This document shows positions 47,101 to 57,469 of a DNA stretch of 64,000 nt, piece by piece. The DNA lies in the NCBI GenBank assembly GCA_034406715.1, contig CP137864.1:1612001-1676000 (forward strand), in the 5' to 3' direction. The number at the start of each line of letters is the position of its first letter. The first letter of the stretch is position 1. The notes below the pieces were generated by a model. That model was not told the origin of the DNA. It ran no database searches and worked only from the letters and a program-made list of their open reading frames with translations. Position numbers and translations under genes: made by a program. This DNA is from Rhodotorula mucilaginosa (taxonomy: Eukaryota > Basidiomycota > Microbotryomycetes > Sporidiobolales > Sporidiobolaceae).

Positions 47101-48653
47101 CAAGTGCGAGTGCGGCGTGGGCGTTCTGCGCGCGGTTCCGGTGGCGAGAAGCGGCGACCTTGTCGGATCGGCCAGGCAGGGACGAGTCCTGTTGTCGGAA
47201 CAGGTTCGTCACAGCTGCGGCAAGTGATGATGACGACGCAGATGCGACGTTGATCGAGTCCGACAGGGCGACGACGTCGTCGGCGAGGCACGCGGCATCG
47301 ACGACGAGCAACGCAGCACTGGACCGGGTCCCGCTTTGTGCCGAATCGCCAACACTGTCGATCCGATCCACTCCCGCCCGCGTCAACAGGTCGCGCATGA
47401 GCTCGGCAGCGTGATGCCGCAGCCGGATCCGCTTCGTCTCGTCTGGAGAAGAAGACGACGAAGGCCCCGAGCTGCTGCTGCTGCTGGAGGACGGCAAAAG
47501 CTCCAACGGCGGGAAAGGCTGCACGGCTCGCGCGATCGTGGAGACGGCGCGGGCCAGGTCGAGCTTTTCGTGCACCGACAAGCCGGCCAAGAAGGACTCG
47601 TCCGACGACGTTGCGCTCTGAATCGCCGAGATGGCATCGTTGGCTTCGGCTAGGGACAGCTTGCGGCTGCTGTGGCGGGACGGCGACTGGGACGCGACGA
47701 CGCTCACGCCGCGGAAATGCGGCAAACTCTTTGGCGAGTACTGCCGCAAGAGTTCGGCGAGTCGTGCTGACGGTGAATCTGTCAAGGTCATGGCGCGGTT
47801 AGCCAGCGAATATTGGAGGCGTCGGGAAGGCCGGCGTCAGAGGGGACTGCTGACCTGGCGGTCCGTTCGGTTCTCTTCGCCGTCTCTGCGGGCCCTTCTT
47901 CCCCTTTGCCGGTATCCGCTCCTCTCCCTCTGGACCTTCCTCTAGACGTTCCTCCTGCCGCCCATCCTCCTGCCGTGCCAGTGAGGCGGCGGTCGACGAA
48001 GCCCTGCACCGCATGCAACCTATCCGTGCTGCTCTCCCGCAGACGCATCTCGCCGTCCCTACTGCCTTGACTCGAGCTCCTCTTCCCGCTCCGATCAGGG
48101 TCGTCGGCGTCGGTTGCGTCGATGGAGGAAGAGGTGCGGGCGAGGTGGACCGAGTTGTACTCGTCGGAGCGGGCAACGGTGCCGGTGTCGGTGACCAATT
48201 GCGGACATCGAACGGCTGAGTCTCGGGAGCTGGTGGTGGCGGCGGGGGTGCCGAGAGGGTGTAGGCGAGGGCGGAAGGGACCGGAAGGTCGATTGGGAAC
48301 TGGGGAGGGGCGTGCAAGATCCACGCCGAGGTGCTTTGCAGAGTGGTCGTCGTCTTCGTCGTGCTCGAACTGGGCGGGACTGGCGGTCGCTGCGGTTTCC
48401 GTTTCGGCAGCGATCTCGAGAAGAAGCCAAAGCCGCCTGCGTGAACCGTCTCGACGGCCGACTGCAACGGCAACGGTGCTGCTGCGGCGGCGGCGGCTGA
48501 CGAAGTCGAGGCTGTGATTGCGTGCGTGCTGGCATGGCGCTGCTGGCTTGGCGCTGGAGGGCGACAGGAGCAAGTGCAGGGAGCGGGCGTTGCAGCGGCG
48601 GGTGAAGAAGAAGCGGTCGCTCGCCTCAGAGCCGACGCTGCGGGTCTGGGCAT
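44126..48653 (-). CDS. Mitochondrial pentatricopeptide-repeat (PPR) protein
   Basis: RNA-binding helical-repeat protein, probably acting on mitochondrial transcripts. The main exon 47778-44126 is open for about 1217 codons. PPR units are clear in the middle: VPLVTINVILHGFARRGDVK, TGSWNALILAHVVARDPSTA, QQTWTTLLSAYVENGQWTAA, TAVYNVMLKACILTGTPAPT, MRTYTLVLQSVCLTGMMDVA and QFVFATLVAGYLRRGQSDKA. In the main exon the first ATG (47791) lies across an acceptor (ccttgacag ending 47779). An upstream exon 48653-47855 begins MPRPAASALRRATASSS, a typical mitochondrial presequence; with donor CCAGgtcagc the join is in frame (1483 aa total). Part of that upstream exon (about 48220-47860) is also open in another frame with better codon bias, so the N-terminal splicing may be more complex. 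Target RNA unknown. Confidence 0.82.
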
Positions 48654-48991
48654 GCCTCCCTGTTTTACCGCGCCACTGCCAGTCAGCTCGGACAGTCTCT
48701 CGCTCGCTGGAGAGAGATCGGGGCGTGCCTTGTGTTTTTGGAGGAGGAGCGGATCTCACTCGCCGTCACGTCTCTCGCTCGCGCCCCGCTCTGGCCAGTC
48801 TGCGAGCAGGGGTAGGGGTCAGCTTTGGAGCAGGCTGCCCGGGCGTGCATCGATCGACTTGCCCGTAGTCGACGCGGGCAATTCCGAAGTTGCAGTCGAA
48901 AGAGAGCAGCAGCGCAACGACTCTTGACCTCGTCCCACTCCTCGGTCATTCACGCTCGCACGATCCAGCGACTGAGCTACTGAGGGAAAGG
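48654..48991. promoter_or_regulatory. Bidirectional promoter, PPR / TIMMDC1-like
   Basis: 338 nt between divergent starts of two mitochondrial-protein genes. No gene seen inside. Confidence 0.5.
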
Positions 48992-49738
48992 ATGCAAGAG
49001 GAGCGTCCAGCTTCGTCCGCGCCGCCGCTGCTCTTTCTCGGTCCCGCCGCCGCCTTCTCGTTTGGCTTTACGAGCGGACTCGTCTCGTCCTCAAAGCTCG
49101 CATCCAAGCAGTTCCTCGCAGAGAACGCGCACAGGTTACCCACAACCGTGCAAGGGTGCGTCGCGCCCTCGACCAAGAGGAACAGTCCGGCCTGTATGTG
49201 TTGCACGCCGGTCACGCGAGTACTGACACTTTGCTTTACTGGGTCCCGCATGCTCGCACAGCTGGTATTTCTATCAAAAGACCAAGAACTACCGCGTCGC
49301 CTGGGCCGGCATCAAGGGCGGACTCCGTACCGGCGCGCGCCTCGGACTCTGGACGGGCGCCTTCCTCGGCTGCGAGGAGGCCGTCGACCGTGCGATCCGA
49401 GCCGGACTCGACCAGGCCGGGGTGCACGACCCGCAGAACGTCAAGAGCAAGTGGATATCGGCGACCGTGTCCGGGGCGGCACTCTCGGCTGCCGCAGGGT
49501 GGTACTGTACGTCGTCGTTCTTGCCACCCTCTTATCCCCCCCCCCCCCCCCCCCCGCCTCCTCTGACAGCCATGGGAGTTTCTTCTTCGGCCCATTAGAT
49601 CAACTCCACCGCGCCTCGTCGCTGCGTCGACTCGTGCTGGGGATGACGATGGGCGCCGCCGCCGGCGCAGCAATCGACTTGCGCGACTGGCTGCGCGCCA
49701 AATTGCCGGCGGCGCCGGAACCGGCCGCCGCGTCCTGA
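48992..49738 (+). CDS. Tim17/22/23-family membrane protein, TIMMDC1-like
   Basis: Exons 48992-49155, 49262-49506, 49599-49738 (182 aa). The first hydrophobic segment is LLFLGPAAAFSFGFTSGLVSS. After WYFYQKTKNYRVAWAGIKGG comes GLRTGARLGLWTGAFLGCEEAVDR, then SATVSGAALSAAAGWYY and LVLGMTMGAAAGAAIDLRDWL. Gly-rich paired helices with a GxxxG(A) pattern and a central 'RVA..G...G.R.G...G.W.G' block are typical of the Tim17 superfamily. The order and size fit TIMMDC1-like inner-membrane proteins (complex I assembly in animals) better than the translocase subunits, but this is recognition by eye. The second intron contains a 20-nt C run (49536-49555). It is divergent from a mitochondrial PPR gene. Confidence 0.7.
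   Translation: MQEERPASSAPPLLFLGPAAAFSFGFTSGLVSSSKLASKQFLAENAHRLPTTVQGCVAPSTKRNSPACMCCTPVTRVLTLCFTGSRMLAQLVFLSKDQELPRRLGRHQGRTPYRRAPRTLDGRLPRLRGGRRPCDPSRTRPGRGARPAERQEQVDIGDRVRGGTLGCRRVVLYVVVLATLLSPPPPPPASSDSHGSFFFGPLDQLHRASSLRRLVLGMTMGAAAGAAIDLRDWLRAKLPAAPEPAAAS
49536..49555 (+). repeat. Poly-C homopolymer in intron 2 of TIMMDC1-like gene
   Basis: Uninterrupted run of 20 C within the intron 49507-49598. Length could be unreliable in sequencing. Confidence 0.85.
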
Positions 49739-50675
49739 GGCATCGAGCCCCGTCCTTCACGCAGTCCACGCCGAACCGCTCTGAGGTACAGACTCGCGGC
49801 TTTGGCACTGCGGCCGTGCACGCCACGCACCCCCAAGACGAGGTGGGTTTTCTCGCCAATCTCGCTGCGAAGACGGCGCTGATACCAGCCTCGTCCGCGC
49901 AGAGTCTACACAGGCGGTTTCCCCATCCAAGGAGGGATCATCTCGAGGAAGTCGCTTTCCTGCGTTCGTCCGGGCCCGCCAGAGACAGGGATTGAGCGCT
50001 GGGAAGAAATCGGCCCCCTTGCGCTGCCGCGATCAGCAGAACTCGTCTTCCATGCAGTACACGCCTTGCGGTCCTTTCAACGACAGTGTCCTGAGAGGGC
50101 CTTACGAGCTGCTAAAAAGGAGCAGAGGTTCGAGCGGGCCAAACTACGTGAAAGTTGAGGCGAGCATCCCAACGCAGAGACGAGAGCGTGCCATTGTCCG
50201 CCTCTCCTCCTCCCTCGCGTCTGCTTCTGCTGTTCCCGTACCAGTCTAGGTGAGATAGTCTCTGAACTGAGTGCATCTGCACAGTGCGCCGCGCTCCCAG
50301 CTCGTCCTGCTCGTCATCATCGCTGACCGTCGACCCCAACCACGTCCTCTTCCCCAGATTTTTTGCTCTCTCACTCAAACGTCCCACCGCGCTCTCGTTC
50401 GACCCTCTCGCTCGCTCTGCACGTCCAGTCGCGCCTCGAATCACGTCAAAAGGTACGTGCGAGTCTATCGCGATCGGTTTGCGCTTGCCAGGAGCGCGAC
50501 AACGAGTCGCGAGGGATTTCGACCCCACTTGTTGTCGTTCGCCTCGTTCGATCGTCTCCTCTCGCGACTTACCCCAGCGACAAAGCCGTGGGACGACTCG
50601 CAAGCTGACCGTTTACTCTTCTGCGGCTACTGCAGCCCCCATCCAATCCTAGAAAGAAACGAAGAACCGCTTGCT
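49739..50675. promoter_or_regulatory. Upstream region of YHM2 with probable 5'-UTR intron
   Basis: 937 nt without a coding gene. A strong donor (AAAAGgtacgtgcg, gt at 50453) and an acceptor (ggctactgcag ending 50635) define a likely 183-nt intron in the YHM2 leader; the pyrimidine-rich stretch 50280-50450 would be the first leader exon. Nothing else recognised. Confidence 0.45.
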
Positions 50676-52440
50676 ATGGCTATCGACGCAGGACCCGCCA
50701 TTCCCGGCCAGAAGAAGCGCATCAACTGGTCCAACATTGCCCTCGGAGGCATCATGAACATGTTCGAGGTGAGCTCTTTGTATACTGTGACTCCGCGCAC
50801 ACCCTTTCCCAGCTCGAATGAATGAAGCACGACCGGCATTGTGTTCGCCGGATGCCCAATCCTCCGCGAACACCCGACTTTCTCGTCCTTCCGCCCGCCC
50901 GACTGACTGACATACTACGCATGGATCGGAACGACAGGTGACTACGCTCGGACAGCCCCTCGAGGTCATCAAGACTCAGATGGCCTCGCAGCGAGGGGAC
51001 ACGATGTCGCAGGCGCTGAAAAAAGTCTGGTCGCGCGGCGGAGTTCTCGGATGTGAGTCACGTCGCCTCTCCGTACTGCCTTGCGCCGCTCGAGCGCCAA
51101 ATACACTATTATCCTCTGGAACCCAGTGCTTTTCCGACTCTCGCTCTGCAAACGGCGTCGAACAACCGGACTGACCGGCTGACCCCCACTTGTCTTGCCT
51201 CCTTCGCAGTCTACCAGGGTCTGATCCCTTGGGCCTGGATCGAGGCGTCGACCAAGGGTGCTGTCCTCCTCTTTGCCGCTGCCGAGATTCAGGACGTCGC
51301 CATGACGGCCGGCGTTGGTCCCGCGGCGGCCGGTCTTCTTGGAGGAATGGGAGGTGGCGTCGCCCAGGCTTACGCGACTGTCGGTACGTCGTCTCTCTCA
51401 TTTTTTCAGAGACTCGCAGAATACGGTCTCTGACGATTTTCGGCCGTGGATATGCAGGATTCTGCACGTGCATGAAGACTGCCGAGATTACCCGGAGCAA
51501 GATGGCCGTCAACGGCCAGAACCCGCCGTCTACGTGCGTACTTGGCCCCCTTCAACCGTCTAGTTCGGTCGTTCGCAATACTCACAAGAGCTCAATCGCT
51601 GCAGATGGAAGCTGTTTGCTGACATGTACCGCAAGGGCGGAATCCGCGGGATCAACAAGGGTGTCAACGCGGTCGCGCTTCGTCAGATGACCAACTGGGG
51701 TTCTCGGTGCGCTTGACTTTGTGTCCTTTTCGCGTCGCGGCTCAGTGAGCCGAGTGACTGACGGGTGACCTCCCACTCTCGCGCGCAGTATGGGTTTCGC
51801 GCGTCTCGCCGAGCAGTCGATCCGCAAATCGCGCGGCATTCCCGAAGGCGACAAGCTCGGAACTCTGGACCGCGTCGCCGCTTCGACCATTGGTGGTGCG
51901 CTCGGATGCTGGAACCAGCCGATCGAGGTCGTCCGTGTCGAGGTAAAGAGTCGTCCCAGTCCGGCGATTACAATCTTCGTCTCGCGTGAACCAGCACTAG
52001 TTATCACGACGGGCGGATGAAGATCGCGTAGCGGCACTTGGGACGACCGACTGACGTGACCTCAAACCCTCTCACATCAGATGCAATCGATGGCCAAGTC
52101 GACCGCCGGAGACGCGAACCGCCCGGCCAAGCCGACGATCGCCAACACGCTCGCGTACATCTACCGCGAGAACGGTATCAAGGGCCTCTACCGCGGTGTC
52201 ACCCCTCGTATCGGTCTCGGCATCTGGCAGACGGTGAGCCATCCTTTTTTCTCTTGTACGGCTCACCATGGTTTCGTGAGCTGACCCAACATGAATTTTC
52301 GCTTGTCCGATCAGGTCTGCATGGTCTCTTTCGCCGACGTTGTAAGTTCCTGACCCTTCGGCTCTACTTGAGCTCGTCCGCTCCGCTGACGCCCTGCGTC
52401 TCCTCTCCAGGTCAAGGACTGGCTCAACGCCAAGAAGTAA
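50676..52440 (+). CDS. YHM2: Mitochondrial citrate/2-oxoglutarate carrier
   Basis: Inner-membrane solute carrier that exports citrate in exchange for oxoglutarate; it supplies cytosolic NADPH and acetyl-CoA precursors. Nine exons: 50676-50768, 50938-51052, 51210-51383, 51458-51533, 51605-51706, 51789-51942, 52081-52233, 52315-52341, 52411-52440 (307 aa, normal length). It matches Yhm2 closely: [101 protein letters not shown] and [17 protein letters not shown]. The three carrier-signature helices carry PLEVIK, TAEITR and PIEVVR. In oleaginous red yeasts this carrier is relevant to lipid synthesis. A Zn2Cys6 regulator lies 557 nt downstream on the same strand; a regulatory link is only speculation. 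Confidence 0.96.
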
Positions 52441-52997
52441 AAACGGACATTCGCGCCTTGTCATTTTCCCTTTCCTTCTCGCTTCACATGTGGTTGTTCT
52501 TTTGGTTCTTCTGTTCCCAGGTTTTTGTTCTGTCCCCTCCTGTCCGGCCAGTCGTGTCGCGGGTACTGCGCGAGCGAACCCGGCAGGTGCGACGGATGCA
52601 TGGCGAAGAGGGACGAGTTTTGTTTGCTTGTTTGTCCAGCTCGCGGGGGTTTTTCTGCTTTACCGTCCTACTGCAGTCGCACATAGAGTTTCGTCCATGC
52701 ACTACCGCTTTTCCCACCACCATTTCTCCGCGGCTTGGGAGTCGAGTGAGCGGTTCCTTATCTCGGCCGCGATTGCGGCTCGCCTTCTCCGACGCTCTAT
52801 CATCACCTGCTGCAGGCGTCCGGAGGGTCGCGGACCTCTCTAGACAGTCTTCACGACGGCAGACCCTTCCCTAGACCGTGCAACCGCCGGATCCTGAAGG
52901 CTGGACACCGACACCCCGCTGCTATCATCACGCCGAGCCACCGATAAGCCGCTGCAGGGCGATCTTCCCTTGTCACCGCGCAAACTCGCCAGGGACA
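52441..52997. other. Intergenic between YHM2 and Zn2Cys6 regulator
   Basis: 557 nt. The first 100 nt after the YHM2 stop are T-rich (3' UTR-like: repeats of tttt and ttctt). No gene seen. Confidence 0.5.
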
Positions 52998-55900
52998 ATG
53001 CCAACGAGCGCAGAGGCGGCAGAAGTCTTGCGCATCTCGCAGAGGGCTTCGACGAGCTGCTCCGAATGCTCGAGACGCAAGACGAGGTGGTGAGTCTTCC
53101 GGCCGCAATGTCGGCGGTTCTTCTTAAGCCTTATCGAATCGCCTCTCCCCCTTCCTTGTGCCTGCCGCCGCTTGTAAAACATCGCCTGGGTATTCTCGGA
53201 CCTGACCTCTTGCTTTCCGGACAGCGATAAGCAGGTGCCGTGTGATCAATGCGTCAAGCGGGGCAAGGCGGAGTTGTGCCACCGCGTACCGCATGTCCGT
53301 CCAAAGGATGCCGAAAAGTAAGCGTGTTCACGTTACTCTTCCTCGGAGTGTACAGAGACACTTGCGCCAGGTGCCGAAAGTAACCGACCTTGCGCGCAGG
53401 ATCCGACAAGCTATCGCCGCGACTCCCCTGCACCCCGCTCCGACCGCCCCGACAGAGGCCGCAGCGAGTCGGCAAGCGTACCCGACCTACAGTTCTTCGC
53501 CTTCTGAGCTGGGACGAGCGTCCGTACCTCTTCCAGGTCTGGATACGCTCGCGGTCGGGGCGTTTTCGGAGGTCGCGGAAATGCGAGCGATCATTGCCAA
53601 ACTTCAAGATCGCCTTCACGGCCTCGAAGGGATACTCAGCGGAGTCTTTGAACGCACGAAGCAGGAGGAGACCTCTCCGGTCATGCGGAATGCGCTTCCG
53701 TCGTCGGTTTCGCAGGAACCATGGCTCGCCAGCTTGCCGACGGAGTTGCAGGGGCTCAGCCCTCAAGCCCCTCCACATCCGACCTCGTTCCCTTACGGAG
53801 AGCCATCAGGTCTCGTGAGCTCTGCCTTCTCGCCAACGCAGGCGTACAACATGCCGGACCTGCACAACACGACCCTTTCGCTGCCTCCGCTGCAAGAACC
53901 GTTCGCGAGTCCCCCAACGGCGGCTACCGTCGAACTGCACCACGAGGCACAAGACGTCACACAAGATGCGGCGCACAACGGACAATCGGCCGCGACGGAT
54001 CCGCGATGGGAGAAACTGCGGGAGGAAGAAGTGGCGGCTAGCTTGAGCCTCGAGTTCCTCGTGCGTCTTGCCTTGGGCTCGTGAGTCAGGCTACATCTTC
54101 TGACATACCTCTTCCCTCAGGCCCTCGGACGACACCATATGGACTCTGGCGCCACCGTCGTACGTTTCAGTTCGTCTCTCTCCTTGACCTTCTCAAGACT
54201 AATCAAATCCGCCATGAACCAGCCTCGGCCGCAGTTGAGCAGTCTCCCGGCGACGGCCAGCATCTTCGACGTGTCTGGGCTCTCTCCTCACCCTTTGACA
54301 GTCTACCCGAACGCAGCCGCCCTGGCTCGGATCCTGCCGCCGTTCTCCGACTGCGAGCGGATTGTTTCGCATACGCTCGACTGGACGGCATGGCTGCACG
54401 GCGCTGTTCACGGTCCGACCTTCCGAGCAGAGGTGCAAGAGTTCTGGGCCGCACCGGCAGAGACGAGGCTTGAAACCGCGAACCCGGCTTGGCTCGCGCT
54501 CTTCTTCGCACAATTGTGCTGCGGCCTGCGGCACTCGACGCGGGAACAGCTTCAACACCTCGGGCCGTACGGACTCAGCGACGAGGACGTGCAAGTCTTG
54601 TCCAAGGCGCATTTCGATGCGGCGCTTTCGTGCTTGTATCGCTCGCACTTTCTCGACAACCGGCAGCTCCACGCCGTCCAAGCCGTCGCGGTCCTCGTCA
54701 TCGGGTGCCAGGACGGCGCCTTCTCCAACGTTTTCCCCTCCCTACTCTCCCTCGGCATTGCCATGGGGCAGGATCTCGGCTTCCACCGCCTCCCGTCCGA
54801 CGAAGCGTGGGCCGAGTCGGTCGCGGGCCAACCGCTCGAGCAACGCGTACAAAGCCTTATCGCGTTCGAGACCAAGAAGCGGGTGTTCTGGGCGCTCACT
54901 TCGGAAGACTGGTTCAGTGTGCGTAACGTGGTGTCTTTGACCGGGTTGATCTGCCCCTGAGGCTGACTCGTCCGATGTTTGACGACTCGAGAGCAGATTC
55001 ATCATCGGCGGATGTCGACGGTTCAGCCGACTCAAGTCACAACGCCTCTGCCTTCGAACGCTCACGACGAGTGAGCGAGCTACTTTCAAATGCAAAGGGA
55101 CGAGAGCGTCCTCTTCCGGCGACGAGGGGCTGACGCATGTTCCTTGTCCCGTTGCAGGGATTTCCTGACCGGCATCATCGTCGACCGGCCTCCTTCCGAG
55201 TACACTGTCACGTCCAAGTTGCTCATCTGGATCCAACTCGCGCGCATCCTCCAGCAAGCGTTCCAGCACCTCGATGACCACCCCCAGCCATCGTACTCTT
55301 TCATCCTCGAACTCGACAAACGCATGCGAGCGATGCTCGATCGCATGCCGAGTTGGCTCACTTCGCCCGAAGCGCCGATCGCGAACCTCCCGCCGAACTC
55401 GGCGTGGGTGAGGAACGCGTTCATCATCTCGTCGAATCACAAAGTGCTCGTCTTGCACCGGGCCTTCTTTCTCCGGTACGAGACGTCGAGGAAGCGGGCG
55501 ATCGAAGCGAGTCGGAGGATCCTGCGTGAAGCGGCTCACTGCGGCGATACGAGGATGTGGACTGTACCGGTAAGTGTGCGATCTCCGATGATGTTTCAGA
55601 AACGCCGATTCCCTCAAATTTCCTCGCTGACGACTTCTTGACCTGCAGTATCAGTGCGTTTTCCTGCCGTCCGGTTTCGTACTCCAGTGGACCGTCCGAA
55701 AAAGCTGACCATGCATATTCGTCGAACGTCGACAGCATCAGCGCAGCCGCTTCCGTCATCTGCCTCGACCTCTTCCAGCGGAGCTCGCCGGTGGAAACGC
55801 TCCGTGCGGAACGTGCCGAAGTCGAGATCGGACTGGCAACGCTCCGAAGTATGGCGTCTTTCTCGGGCATCGCGAGTCGCGGCACCGCCCTCATCCAGAA

Positions 55901-56324
55901 CCTCCTGGAGGAAGAGGCAAAGTTGCCGCCCCTCGAGACTGCCAACGAGGCCCGACCGGGCAAGCGTCGCCGGCTGTCGGAAGCACCGACCGATATCCCG
56001 GTGAGCCACGCTGCTCCACGCCATCGACAAGAAGCAGCAGCAACTCTCCAGACCGGTCCCAGCGCGCCGAGCGGTTTTCTGCCGACCGTTCTTCTCGCCT
56101 CGCCTTCCTCCTCCGCGACCGCGCAAACTCCGGCCTTGGACCCATTCCTCAACTTTGACACCTCATCATTGATGCCGACGACCGCCACTCTGACCGACTC
56201 ACTCCCTGCCGAGTTCGTGTCGGCCTTCCTCGATTCGGGGTTTGATCCGCTCGACGGCGCGATCACCGCTCTGCAGGACTTTAATTGGCCTGCATTGGCG
56301 CCGACACCGGCGCTCGTAGCATAA
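52998..56324 (+). CDS. Zn2Cys6 fungal transcription factor with fungal-specific TF domain
   Basis: Nuclear regulator. Nine exons: 52998-53089, 53225-53317, 53400-54060, 54121-54159, 54235-54918, 54997-55070, 55158-55569, 55649-55653, 55736-56324 (882 aa). The zinc cluster is near the N-terminus, split by the first intron: CSECSRRKTRC then DKQVPCDQCVKRGKAELC, giving the six cysteines. The middle homology domain shows LEFLALGR, FWAAPAETR, GPYGLSDEDVQVLSKAHFDA, RQLHAVQAVAVLVIGCQD, GIAMGQDLGFHRLPSDEAW, ETKKRVFWALTSEDWFS and VTTPLPSNAHDED. Exon 8 is just 5 nt (TATCA), needed to read MWTVPYHISAAASVICLDLF, the conserved run after the domain. Exon 4 (39 nt) is flanked by introns that preserve frame. 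The C-terminus is Pro/Ser/Asp-rich, activation-like. Target pathway unknown. Its stop is 39 nt from that of the convergent gene. Confidence 0.88.
55649..55653 (+). other. 5-nt microexon of the Zn2Cys6 gene
   Basis: cttgacctgcag|TATCA|gtgcgttttc: strong acceptor and donor on either side. With it the reading is ...TVP-YH-ISAA...; without it the frame is lost, since CCG joined straight to CATCAGC reads PHQR. Confidence 0.75.
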
Positions 56325-56363
56325 AAAGGTGGCGTGTTGCATCGTTGCAAATTCGTGACGAGT

Positions 56364-57103
56364 TTACAAGAAGACCGGTTTCGACGGGTTTGGTCGAGGT
56401 GCAGCGACGGGAGAGGCCGGAGCTGCCTGCGTAGGTGGTGGTGCAGGGCTTGCAGGAGGGGAAGGTAGAGTCGGTACAGGAGGAGGGCGTCGTTGCTGCG
56501 TTTGTTCCGCCTCGTCGGCTTGTTTGAAGACTGGACCACGAGCGAGGAAATGCGTCAGCTTGCAGCGAAGGGCCGCAGCGAGGTGACAGACAAGGGGTAC
56601 GCACCGGCTTCCCAGTCGGTCTTGTCGTCTTCTGGCTCGTAGCCTTTGCCCTTCTTGCCGAGAAAGACCTCTTTCCAACTCGTCGCCTCGTCCGTCTTGA
56701 CGCTCATCTCGGCACTGACAGCCTCCTTGCCCCTGCCCCTCCCGAGCCCGACCAGTTCCAACTCGCGCTCAATCTCGTCCTGCTCCGCTTCGGTCAACTC
56801 GCTCCTGTGGCGTGATCGTAGACGGGCGACCAGCTTCTCGAGGACCGAGATCTGGGCACGGTGTCGCGCTCCTTCCGTCTCTCGCGCCGTCCGTTGCACG
56901 CTCAAATTGAGAGCGAGGGAAGTGATGATCGAGAGCAAGATGAACGGGTACACGGTCGCGAACCGGATGTACTTGGGCGGGGGCGGTCGAGGCGGCGGAG
57001 GGCTGCTGGACGTCGGTTGCGTGTGGACATTGCGGGCGGGAGGGGGGATCCGCCGCCGCGCGGGTGCGGTTGCTCTGAGTCGCTGCATGCTCGGTCGCAG
57101 CAT
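56364..57103 (-). CDS. Small single-pass, probably mitochondrial membrane protein of unknown function
   Basis: Two exons in coding order: 57103-56605 and 56530-56364 (221 aa). The N-terminus MLRPSMQRLRATAPARRRIP is Arg-rich and free of acidic residues, like a mitochondrial presequence. A Pro-rich spacer is followed by one hydrophobic helix (FATVYPFILLSIITSLALNL), then a charged coiled-coil (RAQISVLEKLVARLRSRHRS, LTEAEQDEIERELELVGLG), a Trp-Lys segment (EATSWKEVFLGKKGKGY) and a Pro/Ala-rich tail ending KPVFL. I do not recognise a named family. Layout (presequence, one helix, coiled-coil) resembles small inner-membrane assembly or scaffold proteins, but no function is claimed. Lies tail-to-tail with the Zn2Cys6 gene. 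Confidence 0.72.
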
Positions 57104-57302
57104 CTCTGCAAGTCTAGTCTGCCAGCGAGCGTATGACAGCCGACAACGACGGCGAACTACTGATGATCGTTCCGCGCCACCCTCTCGGAGCGAGAAATTC
57201 CACAAGTCCAGCAGCACTTCATTCCGACTATAGTCTTGATTCTTTAAGTAGTCTACAACACCCTTTCTGTTCCGGTCTGATTCGTCCGCAGTGTTCCCGG
57301 AT

Positions 57303-57394
57303 CTAGAGCTTGCCGCCGCGTTCAATCTGCGCCGCAATCCCGCGTATACATCTCGTTAGCCCAGACATCTTCGCGAGTAGAAAGCGAGTCGTGT

Positions 57395-57469
<75 letters not shown>

